DNA from: Epiperipatus broadwayi
Taxonomy: Eukaryota > Onychophora > Udeonychophora > Euonychophora > Peripatidae
Assembly: GCA_028023455.1 (NCBI GenBank)
Contig: JAQFVV010012418.1
Location: 6,073,244-6,137,243, forward strand
Reading direction: 5' to 3'
Length of the DNA stretch: 64,000 bases
Part shown: positions 23,766 to 35,074 of the stretch, piece after piece
Position numbering within the stretch: the stretch's first letter is position 1
Layout of the letters: every line of letters starts with the position of its first letter
The notes under the pieces: generated by a model
Seen by the model: the letters and a program-made list of their open reading frames with translations, nothing else
Database searches by the model: none
Told to the model about the DNA's origin: nothing
Made by a program: the position numbers and the translations under genes

Positions 23766-24629
23766 CTCTATTGATGACCCACACCGTGACCGTTATACAT
23801 GTTTCAATAAAATTACACATTTAAAATTTCATATACTATGGGTTTTACTTATAGCTGATATAAGACGATTTAAAATTTCCCTGCATTAAAAAAGTGCATA
23901 CAATTCAGTTTCTTACCCATTTTAAAAATATAATCCTTCAGCGACTAATTCTCCAATTGATTATTTTGTTTTTAGATATTTAAAGTCTTATTGAAATAAT
24001 GAACTTTACTTTCTCTTCTTAAATTTATATCATAAAATATATAATCCAACACACTTTGTACTAACTTTGTTTGTTTATGTGTGTTTTAATATATTTTTTA
24101 ATATTGAAAAAATTTTCAATTCCATATACAGATGCTGGCTGTAATAAATTAGTGCTTTAAAAATTGGAAAACTCAAATCTTACAATGATATAAAAAATAT
24201 AAAATTATTGAAAAATTAACCTTAAAAAAGGTTGAATGAAAGTGATTCAATTTCTCCATAATTATTTGCAATGAATATTAAAAAAACAAAAACATTAAAG
24301 ATATAGATTAGGAAATATCAGGTCTTAAGATAAATAAGGATTACCTGAGTGATCTTATACGGGAGAAGTTATTTTTCAACTTAAAAAATAAAAAAATTGT
24401 GAACTATATATAACTGGCTAGTAATTTAAGAAAGACTTGAAAGTAACTAAAGATTTGTATTATTTTTAAAGCATTGTATAATGAGAAAAAAATTGAAAAA
24501 TGAATAATTGTTTGCTTTTGACAGTTTATATCAAACCAAGTACAAAATTTAAAAACAAAATCAAATGAAACAAATAGCATGCAGTGCTATTTTATAACAT
24601 ATATATAAATTGTTAAAAATAAGAATTAG
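23766..24629. other. AT-rich intronic stretch
   Basis: Nothing recognisable apart from simple AT-rich sequence. Confidence 0.35.
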
Positions 24630-25100
24630 AATAGGAAATTGGGGGGGGGGGGGATCATTATATCAGATTTTTTTAGTGAATAATTAGTACTTGCAAATAG
24701 AATTAGCTTAATAATGTTATAGATAGACAAAGATTGGAAAATTGTAATAAAAATAAATGCAAATAAAATAGTTATAAAACCAGATAGTGGAAAAAATATT
24801 TAAAGAAGTTGATTCACTTATGATGGAAATAGTGATAAAGAAATAAATATAAATATTGCAATGATTAAAGTTTTTGATATAGTAAGAATCAATTATTTAT
24901 GGCCCAATGCCATTATATCTTTAAAAAAGGCAGATTAAATGTTTTATTTAAAAAAAACTTTATAGAGAGCAAAGATGTGGACTATTAGGAAAAATAAAAT
25001 GAAAACTGAAAATTTTAGATACAGATTTGATATGTGAAAAAGATGCCAGTAAGATTCATTTAGCCATGCATATATGTATGGCAAGTTATTTGCCTGAAAA
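24630..25100 (+). pseudogene. Very old reverse transcriptase relic (LINE)
   Basis: Plus-strand fragments resemble the middle of a non-LTR RT. A 13-G run is followed by IIISDFFSE where the family has a QG..SP.LF block. About 90 bases later comes DWKIVIKINANKIVIK, like the KVGLKINVKKTKVM block of the RTE copies, and then FTYDGNSDKEINI, like the YLGQIINTDGN..EI block. Order and spacing are right but identity is low and stops are frequent. The polymerase family cannot be assigned confidently. Confidence 0.35.
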
Positions 25101-27689
25101 CTGGAACAGTGATTAAGTAATGTAGAAGTGTTGAAAATAAAAAACTTTTTGAAAAAATTTTGAAGAGGAATTAGATAACATGTTTAAGATAGAAAAATTA
25201 AGAGATAAGATAGAAATTAATGAAAAATGTAAAAAAAAAAAGACATTAAAGAAGGGGAAAAGTGATTTTAAAGAAGGCAACAGCTATGAGTATTTGAAAA
25301 GCAAAAAAAAAACTTAGATTTGGGAATATTGTTTGATGTGTGGGGAATGTCTTTGGCAAAAATACAAATGATGATGATAAAAAAAATTTACTAGACTTAC
25401 TATATTTTTGTTAAAAAAACACTCTTTCATCCTTTAAAAAATAAACTAATCAATAATGCTTGTCTTCACTTACGGTTATAGAATTTTTACTTGACATTTA
25501 AAATGGAATCAAATATTTAAAAAAAATATGAAAAGGAGTATTATAAATTGTGATAGAAAAGGAAATGAACGAATTCGATCACAGACAGCAAAAACTTAAA
25601 ATAAAAACAACCCAAAATCATACAAAATAAAATATTTGCAAAAAAAATAAAACTAGAAAATATACAAACATAAATATGTATATTTGCAACATTAACATGA
25701 ATATAGTATTGACATTAAGATTACGATGATTTGGAGATTTAAAACTACTACTGAATTAGGAAAATTTTTGAATAAATATCAGAAACAAAAAGTATTTTAG
25801 AAAAAAATCTTTTTTAAAATGTGATGTGAAGATAATGAAGTTTGTTAAATAATATATATAAATTTTTATCGTAGAAAAATATATATATCAAAAGAAAGGA
25901 TTATGGCAACAACTGATAATAAATACTTGTGTTTGATCTTGTAATAATTTTTTTTTAAATTTGTCATTTTATAATTATTAAATTATTATTATTTTTTTTT
26001 TTCAAGCCATGTGACAATTGCTAATTGAATAGAATAATTTTTTATTTCCTTGACAATAAAATGCACATTTGGAATAAATCGAAGAATAATTCTTGATTAC
26101 AAATAAAATTGCTTCCAAAGTAAAACAAAATCTATTTATACAAATAATATATACATATTTATTACTTCTGAATTTGTCACAATGACTTTTTTTTATAAAT
26201 GCATAAAACAAAATTTTCTATAAATAATAGTTATTCAAAATATCGATTTGCAAATATGAATAACACTGCAATTTTTATGTCTGAAACAAATGTATATATT
26301 TCCATCATAGTTATTTATTTTATTTTGTAGTATAAAAGTCACAATGTTTGATCTTAATCTAAGAGCTTAATCTAAGTGTAAAATATTTAACTAAACCAGG
26401 ATTGATAAATTATTATATGCTTTAAATGATAACCATAGTAATTTAATTGAAAATCAATGTGATATAGCAACAAATGTATCTACAAACATATTGAAGTACT
26501 ATTAATATTATTTAATATAAGCTATAAAATAATCTGTTAATCCTCCTCCCCCAATCTTTTCATACTAATCTTTACAACAGTTATTATTATGTGTTTATTC
26601 ATGATTTTGTTACAGAAGTACCAATGATAATGTTGTTTGATTAAACTTCTGTAACAAAACTGTTACATATATATGTAAGAATATATATTTCCAGTTGTAA
26701 ATAATTTGGTCTGCCATAAAAATAGTTATCCACAATATCAACTTGTACATATACAGTAAGGCTATAATTTTTATGAATACATCAAATGCCTGTGTTTCAA
26801 TTTTGGCTGTTTATTTTGTAATATAAGTGTTTACTATGTTAGTATTTAATCCAATGATTTTATCTCTGTAATAAATTTAATTGAAAGTAATTCAATTGTT
26901 AAACTTTGTTTACAATATATTATTTGATATATAAGCATTTTGTCAACTATAAATAATATAGCAACAAATATAATATTAAACAAATATTGAAATATTATCA
27001 TTAACTTAATTTATACACATCTACATGTGTGTAAATATTTACTTTTTACCTATTTATGATACACAAAAATAAATTAGATTTTTAATTTGATGCTTCTCTT
27101 ATCTATGCTTTTAAATAAATATAATTTACATTTAAGACTGAAATGCAAAGATTTCTTTTATTAGCTTTTATTTTGCCTCTAAAGATGTTAACTGCACTTG
27201 TAAATTTAAAAAAAGATCAAATTATTTCATATTGGCAATAAAAGTTATAATTTGCATATCTCATGAAATAATTAAAAATAGAAAAAATATTTTGATTTTA
27301 TAAACATATTTTAGTCCTATTTAATGAAAGCCTTTAAATCATTAATGAATATTATCCCACAAATAAATTATGAAAAATTCTGAAACTCAAACTGCTTTTC
27401 ATAATGATTTATTTAATTCCCTTATAACAATATTGACTTTCTAATAGTCTTCTTTAGATTTAAGATACAATTGTATTATAAATGAATTAAGTAAATTATT
27501 GTGAAAAATGCATAGCAGTGTATTTTTAAAGATATGAGATAAGCAATAAAAAAAAATGAAAGAAAGTTTAAATAATTTAAACATTTGATTGGATGGATAT
27601 GACTTTAACAAAATCATACAATTAACTAATTTAATTTAATTATTTAAAAAAAATTATAATAAAGATACATAATGACTTTTCTTTAGAAG
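25101..27689. other. AT-rich intronic stretch with a diverged direct repeat
   Basis: About 26,215-26,345 and 26,712-26,838 are weakly similar direct repeats (both include AATAGTTAT.CA.AATAT and TTATTTTGTA.TATAA). Near 26,614-26,661 an inverted repeat with arms TTTTGTTACAGAAGT and ACTTCTGTAACAAAA has a spacer of about 20 bases. No gene is recognised. Confidence 0.35.
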
Positions 27690-28930
27690 GTTTTGGATAT
27701 GACTTATGGATATAACTGATATTCTATTAAGAATAGCAACAAAATAGCTGATTATAAAAAAAAGAAAGACAATTCACAATAAATGTTCAACTTAGACAAG
27801 ACAATGTATGAAAAAAGGAAATAATAACAAAATATTTAAAAATGATACATTAAGGATTAAATATCTAGAATTTTGTAAAATAATAGAAAAAAAAATTAAT
27901 AATGATATGAGAAAATATAATTATGTATTAGCAAAGAAAACTGTAAAAGATAATATAAGTTTCAAAATCAATAAATCAACATTTTAGTGTTGGGAGAAAA
28001 GTTATTTCAGCAGTAAGAAGAAAAGTTGGGAAGTATTAATGAAAAGAATGATAACATCATGAAATGTGTGGAAGAATACTATAAAGAATTATATAGTAAT
28101 AAAGAGCAAGAAAAAAAAAAGATCAAGAAAATAATGGAATTATTGCTGATATCTTTAAAAGAAGCAGATGAAGAAATTGAAAAATTGTTACTAAAATCTA
28201 TAAATCAAATGTTCAAATAATAAAGATATATCAGATGATTGAAAAAATGCAATAATAATGTTGATATTTAAAAAAAAATGATTAAAATATTAGAAATTAC
28301 AGACACCCAGTCTTCTATCAGTTGAAAACAGATTTATACCAAGATAAGTACAACTCATTTATAGCATACTTTGGAATCAAAGCAACCAAAAAAGCAAATT
28401 GGTTTTAGAATAGTGGATCATATCCAAGTATTGAGAAATTACAGAAAGTAACAATGGATATCAATTGCTGTTGTGTTTTGAATTTGCAGATTAATTCTGT
28501 ATAAGTATTTCCGCATGATTAAAGTTTTGGATCATCAAAATATAGTTATAGAGTATTGTCATAGTTTGAAAAATATTTATCAAAATGAAACATCAGTGAT
28601 TAGATTACATGGTAATACTCCCAAAACATTTTATAGCTGTTTTATAAGAAATTTGTGGATTAAAATGGAAAACTAAGGGAATAAAAATACATGGAGATTA
28701 TTTGTCATCTAGATTTTTAAGATGAGGTGGCTATTTTTACAAATAATGCTCAAGAGTTTCAGGAAATATTGCAAGAGTTATCAGATGAAAGTAAGAAAGT
28801 AGGACTAAGGATAAATACTAAAAAAGACTAAAATAATGTTTAGCGGATTTTCTCAGAAGAATATAAAGGTTGATAATCATGAATTAGCAGAAGTTAACAA
28901 CTAAAAGATACTTTGATTAGATTATTGCCT
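27690..28930 (+). mobile_element. RTE-type LINE copy, strongly degenerate
   Basis: Plus-strand sequence matches the longest copy from the linker after the endonuclease (27,690-28,020) through the RT N-terminal part (28,026-28,330), the QPRKQIGFR-like and FDHQ-like blocks, to the EELEEVNS-like block near 28,890. The catalytic region near 28,700-28,740 is frameshifted and the usual FADD is not legible. Both ends are missing. Divergence is clearly higher than for the copies at 16.1 kb and 39.2 kb, so this is an older insertion. Confidence 0.7.
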
Positions 28931-29299
28931 GAAACAGCTACAAGCAGACTATTATATCATTATCAATTTTCAAATGCCTTAATTTCATATTATTTCTACA
29001 TTTGAATAGGAATCCATATCAGTATTTTCCTAAATATGTCTCTATTTTGCAAAATCAAATTAGTTTGAATTTAGCTCCTGTAAAATAAATTTTATGCTCC
29101 CTCCCCCATTTAAAATTTTTTTTTCCACCTTTTCAAATGACCATTTTTGTTTTTATTTTTTAAAACAACTAATGGTATCAATAATAAAAAGCAAATTTAT
29201 TTCATTATAACAACTGATTATAAGAAAGCAAATCAATTGAATCCACTTAAACAAAAGTAATTTTATTTATTTTTGCAACTTTATAGCTATATTTTTTTA
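28931..29299. other. AT-rich intronic stretch left of the Merlin element
   Basis: No features seen apart from poly-A and poly-T runs. Confidence 0.35.
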
Positions 29300-29823
29300 A
29301 AAAAATTGGTATTTGTAAACTATTCACTGTACAGCTGTTTTGGCGCTGTTTCTGCGTAAAAACACAGAATACCGCTTTCACGGCCGAACCTACAGCTAAT
29401 ATACGAGTAATCGTATGTAGTGGTTATAATATGCAGCCAATTCTTCCGTGTTCATAACACTACGTCTACTAACAATACTATGATCGTATAGTTTGCCGTT
29501 GATTTCATTGCAGGTTGAATTCCTATGCATATTGACAAAATTTGTATTGTGGCTAGAATTTAAAATTAGAGTATGGGAATTGTCATCTTTTTCAAGTGTT
29601 TATTTGTCGATGTTTATGATTTTCTTTATTTCCCAACTGAAAGATTTTTGTAGATTAGTAATTATCAGCATATTATTGATATTTGTCAGAACTTCTTTTT
29701 TTTTTTTGCTAATTTTGTTTTTTTTTTTGGGTCAAATAAGAAAAAAAAATTTCTCAAGCTCTCTGGCAGACGATTGGAGTTGTTTACGGAAAAATACCAT
29801 TTCTGTCGTGACTCGGACGAGAG

Positions 29824-30060
29824 TTGAAAAAGATGAACAAAATGTCTACCATGTTATTACATTTGTGGGGCTTCCCAAACAGAGAAAGTGAGGCAGTTGT
29901 GTTTCTGCAAGCCCAAAACATCCTGCCGCATGCCATTACATGTGAATGTGGCAAATCGATGAATCTCACACAGCGGACTTGGCAGTTTGTAGACTCCACC
30001 CATTTCCAAACTCACAAGTTGTATGATTTTTTAAAATGTTGGAACATTCATTACAGTTGA
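29824..30060 (+). pseudogene. N-terminal fragment of a Merlin/ISXO2-like transposase
   Basis: This 78-codon frame contains SEAVVFLQAQNILPHAITC, then ECGKSMNL and a TWQF block. This follows the pattern of the N-terminal domain of IS1016/ISXO2-type and Merlin transposases: an aliphatic helix with FLQ..G.L, then a C.CG..M.L zinc-binding half-site, then a WxC-type segment. Here the second Cys pair expected after the tryptophan is not present (TWQFVDSTHFQTHKL). The frame stops at 30,060 and is followed by an AATAAA-like signal near 30,084. The catalytic DDE region (about 200 residues) is absent. Confidence 0.6.
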
Positions 30061-30549
30061 TTTAGTTCAGTCATATATGGTTAATAAATTTATTTTCTGG
30101 AAAGAATTTGTGTTTTGTTTGCAATTATTTGGATCTGTAAATCATGTAATTAACACCCAGAATGACAGTGTTAAAAAGGGGTGGCGGAGTTTGTTGGACA
30201 TCTCTTGATTGATTTTTTTTTTTTTGTGTGTGTAAAAAAATACTTCTTCTTTTGACATATCTATATGTTCCGTTTAGAAGCAAAAAGAGGTTTTTTTGTT
30301 ATTGTTGTTCTAAATCAAAAAACAGCACGTTAAGTAGATTTTAAAAATGAACCCGACCTAATTTTTGTTGTTAAAAAAGAAAAAAAATACCGAGGTTTTA
30401 TTTGTTATGAAAGCAAAAAACCTTTAACAAACTTGTACGATTCTTAAAAAAGATAAATAAATAAATCCACAGAATGTAACAAAATCAGTTAACATACATA
30501 GTTTTTTTGTTAAAAAAATAATACCGCGATTGACTTTTTTTTTTTTGGT

Positions 30550-31110
30550 TTTTGATGTTTTATTTGTTATTATTAAAAAAACGAAAAATCAAAACCCATT
30601 TTATGTTATTATTAAAAAAAAAAAATCAAAACCCGCTGCCAAAAAAACCCCATATTTATAAATCTAGGAGAAAAAAAAAAGTCCCGTTTTATTTGTTATT
30701 ATTAAAAAAACAAAAAATCAAAACCCGCCACTAACAAAAAAAAACCCGTATTTATAAATCTAAGAGAAAAAAAAAAGTCCCGTTTTATTTGTTATTATTA
30801 AGAAAACAAAAAATCAAAACCCGCTGCCAACAAAAAAAACACGTATTTATAAATCTAAGAGAAAAAAAAAGACCCATTTTATTTGTTATTATTAAAAAAT
30901 CAAAACCCCGTTTTATTAAAAAAACAAAAAATCAAAACCTGCTGCCAAAAAAAAACACGTATTTATAAATCTAAGAGAAAAAAAAAGTCCCATTTTATTT
31001 GTTATTATTAAAAAATCAAAACCCCGTTTTATTTGTTATTATTAAAAAAACAAAAAATCAAAACCCGCCGCCAAAAAACCCCCCGTATTTATAAATCTAA
31101 GAGAAAAAGG
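30550..31110 (+). repeat. Minisatellite inside the Merlin element (period about 95 bp)
   Basis: About five to six copies of a unit containing TTTTATTTGTTATTATTAAA, CAAAACCCGC and GTATTTATAAATCTAAGAG. Unit starts at 30,681, 30,777, 30,871 and 30,987 give spacings of 96, 94 and 116 bases; the long one contains an extra partial unit. The short ORF at 30,552-30,734 is only a reading of the repeat. Confidence 0.85.
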
Positions 31111-31339
31111 CCCGGTAATGTTATATCGCAATGTTTTTACACAGAAACAGTGTCAACACAGGCTGTACAGTGAATAGTTTACAAATACCAAAAAATTTAT
31201 ACAAACATTTTAATACATATTGTAAATAATGCTTCCAAAAAAAAATCAAATTTGAAATATTTATATAAAACAAATATTCTTCTTAGGAATGGTATACAAT
31301 ATAGTTTTTAATCTGTACATGTCTAAATGGCGTTATAAC

Positions 31340-31960
31340 CAGTGCAGTTTAATACTGATGAAAATATAATGAATGAAATTAATCATAAAATTAAACTGGT
31401 ATAAAATGTTTTTGGTAAAAATAGTTTAATATTTTTATGAATTATATGTAATTGGAAGTTGAAGAATTAATCTTACCATTGTGTCTGATATGTCATCAAT
31501 CTTCACTATAGCCCTTCATCTTTATTCGAATAATCCCATTTCTCTTTTGCATACAATACTGCTTTCTTTATAATAAAATACATATCTTCTTTTTAAATCA
31601 ATAATATTTCCATTTAATCTTTTAACTTCACAAACTCAACAATATTCTATTTAACATTAGAGAATTCTTGCTATAATCTTTCTGCTCTTAAAAATGATTT
31701 GCAGTTGTAGGCACCAAATTAAAGATATAACTCGAGAAATAGTTTGCATTCTTAACCTAGTGATTTGTTATTAACTGAAAAAAAGATTCCTTGACTTCTC
31801 TCTGAAATCTTTAAAAAAAGAATCAGGACAAATTTTCCAATGTCCATGCTATATTTTCTTGTTATTGCAGCAGTTAATTTGGATGAAATCAGCTTGTGTG
31901 TTTGCTGGTCATTATCTCAGAGTTTAAGACCAAAAATCACTACTAGTTTTTAAATGACAC
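31340..31960. mobile_element. Rearranged RTE fragments in mixed orientation
   Basis: Three RTE pieces lie next to each other. At 31,345-31,430 a plus-strand piece matches the NTDGNIMDEI...KLGWSAFGRN block of the RT C-terminus. At 31,445-31,720 a minus-strand piece matches the endonuclease region (SDRV...IDD to the CRSLSSE block). At 31,825-31,945 a piece matching the 5' untranslated region is in the opposite orientation to the endonuclease piece. All are well diverged. The arrangement suggests overlapping insertions or inversion during insertion. Confidence 0.55.
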
Positions 31961-32363
31961 AGTAATTGGATTTATGTGTATATATTGGATATGACTGGCA
32001 AAAATAAATTATGACCTTCATATCTCAAAGATTGCTAAAAAAAAAAACAATTTACATATTGTTTCATATTTATTAAATTTCTAATTAACACTAATAATAT
32101 TTAATCATGTACATACATATCTATACTCAGACTGTTTAATACATTTAACTGCATACATCACTATTTCAAATTGTCAACCTCAATAAAACCAGATATAAAA
32201 ATATAAATTACTATGTTTGGATTACCTGCACATGTATACATAACTATGCTGATATGTTATAGTGAGGAAATGAGTGATGACCCATAGTCTAATAATGCAG
32301 GCAGTCATGCTTGCCAATTCTCCACAGATCAGATCAATAAATAAAATTAATTATAATTAAATT

Positions 32364-32455
32364 AAAACAGGCAAAACTCTCCATACAGTAGTGCCACTCA
32401 GTGCAAGCCAGAGTAATCAATGGATGGTGATCATGTAATGTTTAATAGTTTAATT
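32364..32455. repeat. Fold-back family, fragment
   Basis: AAACAGGCAAAACTCTCC marks the outer end of a left arm running to about AATCAATGGATG. There it is joined to the reverse of the family's outer module (GGTGATCATGTAATGTTT). Most of the interior and the right arm are missing. The deletion junction lies inside the arm. Confidence 0.7.
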
Positions 32456-33477
32456 ATAATTCAAAACATTAGATAAAACAGTTAATAGCATTTTCTCATT
32501 TGATTTTGACACTGAAACTCTTAACCAAGTTGATGCATCATTTTACGAGCAAAACTATGGGATAAAATAAATTAACTAAATTACATGAACTTATAATTAA
32601 TAAATTTACACATTAAATTAGTGAATTATGACATTCTATATTTAAAAAATTATATTAAAAAAAGGGTGGACTCTGTGTGAAATCTGTTAACAATGTGAAA
32701 ATGGCCCTGATTATATATTTGAGAGAATTCATAAAATTTATTAAATTAATAAAAATGCATTTTGTAGGGTAAGACCAGAAGTTTAAAAATCGGTTTCCAA
32801 ATAACTTCTTGAAAGATATCAGTTTATGTTATTAATAACTTTGAAATAGAATGTGTGTACAAAACATATATACATTAAGTTGGAGATTTAAGTTTTAGCT
32901 TCGGAAGCTAAATTCATCAACCAAAATACTGAATAGCCAGTGAAGGAAATTAATTTTAACCAATATATATATAAGAACATTATTAACGATGCCTGGCGAC
33001 TATAGAACGGACTGGTGCTATAAACATAAATGGATACATATTCATATATTCCTCGAATATATCTCATTTAAGTTATTACCATAAATTAATATTTGTTTAG
33101 TTTTAAATATATTAGTGAATCTCGATTTGCATTCAACAATAAAAAAAGTTATTTGTCTATTTGGTATTATTACGAGAAGTGCGAAGCCTAAGGCAAATAC
33201 AAATAAAACTAGTAAGTGAATACTCTCGTTCACACACAGACATATAAATACTTGAAGGGAAAATAAACAAACGAACAAAAAAAATATAAGGTGGATGGAT
33301 CTAACTATTATATACAAAAATAATTGTAAATGAATGAAAAGATATTTTTTTAAAATATGGATAGTTTAGCTTTATTTAATTAAATTAAAACGAAAAATAA
33401 TATATTTTGATTATAAATTTTATTAACAAACAATAAAAATTGTCTTAGAATATGAAAATCTAGATTTAAAAAAATAC
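32456..33477. other. AT-rich start of intron 1
   Basis: No element recognised. A 91-codon minus-strand ORF at 33,042-33,317 is very hydrophobic with runs of F, L, I and V and has no supporting signals; it is treated as chance. Confidence 0.4.
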
Positions 33478-33519
33478 CTGTTTGGAAATTAATGACTTAA
33501 ACTTTCTTTTTATATCCAT
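33478..33519 (-). CDS. Host gene exon 1 coding part with start codon
   Basis: On the minus strand the ATG at 33,519-33,517 lies in a good context (GACAGAATGG: A at -3, G at +4). It opens a 14-codon segment, MDIKRKFKSLISKQ, that runs to a CAG|GTATTT splice donor at 33,478. The exon ends in phase 0 and joins in frame with the exon at 13,389-13,454 and through it to 3,612-3,725, giving 74 residues before the sequence leaves the window. The N-terminus is short, basic and possibly amphipathic, without a signal peptide. Golgins often start with a similar lysine-rich helix, but this is only a weak analogy. The donor has a less typical T-rich continuation. No other gene is seen close upstream; the 5' untranslated region and promoter probably lie in 33,520-33,900. 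Confidence 0.55.
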
Positions 33520-34360
33520 TCTGTCAGATCAATGCTTCTTAATATTAAATTAAGCAATAATAACTACAAATATTACACTCCATTTTGAAGATTTAACCAT
33601 TTTTTAAATCACATGACTGAAAAAACGAGATATTACGAGATTTAAAAATCGCAGACGATTTCGACTGGTTTGATTGAAAAGAAAAAGGAAGTTTAAAAAT
33701 ATTTTTTAAGAATATCAGCGATGTAAAAAATTTGCATTTAACACTCTACTGAAATTGTAGAGGAAAGGATTATAACAGTTTCATATATATCAGATTGTAT
33801 GTAACGTAGATACTTATTGAATGAAATGTTTTTTTTTAAAAACTAACAAAATTATTAACAATTAGATGTTGATTTTATATCTAAACAAATTTATTTATGC
33901 AAAATCATTTTTGTTGTTTTCACGAACGAGATCGATTATCATTTATTTTAGCATCACTTTTTTGTTTTAAGTCTTTTACTAGTGAATTTTTTTTTTTAAC
34001 TATTCATGTTTGGATCTTTAAATGAGTGGAAAGCCATTGACAGCAACAGGTTTAAAATGATTAGAATTTTTTGAGTTGTATTCTTGAAGGAGAGAGTATG
34101 ATTTCTTACAACTAGATTGTATAGTTTGGGAATTTATATGTAGAATCCTCTTGACTGCCACGAAAATGTAAATATCAAGAAAAGGTCTAAAAATGATCTG
34201 TATACAAAATATGATTATCATGGTTAATAGAGTCATCATGAAAAAACAATAGAAATAATTATACTAGTAATAATAATAGGGGCAATATTGGAGATATTGA
34301 AATATAATTTTTTTTCTAAGTACAGATAAATTGTCGAAAGTTTATTTAATCTGAATTCTT
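33520..34360. other. Presumed 5' untranslated region and upstream region of the host gene
   Basis: No TATA box or CpG-rich promoter can be placed with confidence. The patch 33,600-33,700 is slightly richer in CG dinucleotides (ACGAGA repeated, GCAGACGATTTCGAC). A 73-codon minus-strand ORF at 34,018-34,239 starts with a hydrophobic stretch and is otherwise undistinguished; it could be a chance frame or an exon of an unknown transcript. Confidence 0.3.
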
Positions 34361-34589
34361 TAAAATTTGAGTGGAACTGTCAAGACATAGCAGTTTTGCA
34401 AGAAATATTTTGTGAATTGAAATGAAAGGTAAAGAAATAGAGTAAATGTAAATTATTATGTTATCTAGATTTGCAGATAATGTGATTGCTTTTGCAATAA
34501 AAATAAATACTAAAAGGATTAAAATAATGGTAAATGGATTTTCTCAGAGAAAAAAATAAAGATTAATAAGCATGAATTAGAAGTTAATC

Positions 34590-34714
34590 ACCATTTCTTA
34601 TGCTTGCTCATAACTGTTATTAAAAGGCAAAACTCTCCATAGAGTATTGCATCCATTGATTACTCTGTTTTGCACTGAGTGGCAATACTGTATGGAGAGT
34701 TTTGCCTGTTTTTA
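34590..34714. repeat. Short fold-back family member nested in an RTE copy
   Basis: A 125-bp version of the family. It has the outer module CCATTTCTTATGCTTGCTCA, a left arm AGGCAAAACTCTCCATAGAG cut off soon after TATTGC, and a right arm running from ATCCATTGATTACTC to GAGAGTTTTGCCTGTTT. Both arms carry TATTGC where most copies have TAGTGC. It sits precisely inside the RTE homology, between the blocks corresponding to EEVN and YKYLG. Confidence 0.75.
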
Positions 34715-34743
34715 CAAATATCTTGGTTATATTATTAAGAGAT

Positions 34744-35074
34744 ACCAATTTTTTCCCACTTTTTTGGGTAATTTTAATATTCACATAATTGTTTTGGACA
34801 TATATACAGAAAAGGTAGTCTATATATTTTAAATTTAGGTTTTATTCATGCTTAGTAGGCTTTCAATATATAACAATATCATAATTATAGCACTTTCATT
34901 TCTTTAAACTAAAAAAGTTAAAGTGCTATGATTATGATATTATATATCAAAGCAGATTAAAGAAGTGAAAATGCTGTGATTATGATATTGTTATATATTG
35001 AAAGCATGAATAAAAGCTAAATTTAAAACATATAGACCATCTTTTCTATATAAATGTCCAAAAACTTCATGTGA
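34744..35074. mobile_element. Hairpin MITE-like insertion with a 15-bp flanking duplication
   Basis: The 331-bp insertion interrupts the RTE copy and is flanked by identical 15-bp sequences ATATTATTAAGAGAT (34,729-34,743 and 35,075-35,089). Inside, about 34,778-34,930 and 34,935-35,074 form a long imperfect inverted repeat (ATTCACAT...TTGGAC on the left, GTCCAAAAA...ATGTGAAT on the right), including a repeated inner block ATCATAATCATAGCAC or a close variant. No ORF. The family is not recognised. Part of the 15-bp match could predate the insertion, since the target itself contains ATTATTAA. Confidence 0.7.

Larger units (their letters stand above)
29308..31189 (+). mobile_element. Merlin-type DNA transposon with intact ends, non-autonomous
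   Basis: Terminal inverted repeats at 29,308-29,364 and 31,132-31,189 match perfectly over the outer 28 bases (GGTATTTGTAAACTATTCAC...) and imperfectly for about 30 more, ending in TAAAAACA on each arm. The element is flanked by a perfect 8-bp direct repeat AAAAAATT (29,300-29,307 and 31,190-31,197). An 8- to 9-bp target duplication is characteristic of Merlin (IS1016-related) transposons, and the internal ORF resembles the N-terminal zinc-binding part of that transposase class. Only a stub of the transposase is present and about 560 bases are a minisatellite, so the element would need a transposase supplied elsewhere. It lies in intron 1 of the proposed host gene. Confidence 0.8.

Noticed and set aside
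29493-29891. 132-codon plus ORF inside the Merlin element
   Set aside because: T-rich hydrophobic frame overlapping the transposase stub in another frame; the stub frame has the recognisable motif.
30552-30734. Lys/Leu-rich ORF with repeated peptide
   Set aside because: It is the reading of the 95-bp minisatellite and has no start context or continuation.
30550-31110. Regularly spaced repeats considered as a CRISPR-like array
   Set aside because: Units of about 95 bp are contiguous with no unique spacers, in a eukaryotic transposon; it is a minisatellite.
33042-33317. 91-codon hydrophobic minus-strand ORF in intron 1
   Set aside because: Looks like a membrane protein but consists of F/L/I/V-rich translation of T-rich DNA, with no splice sites or conserved motif.
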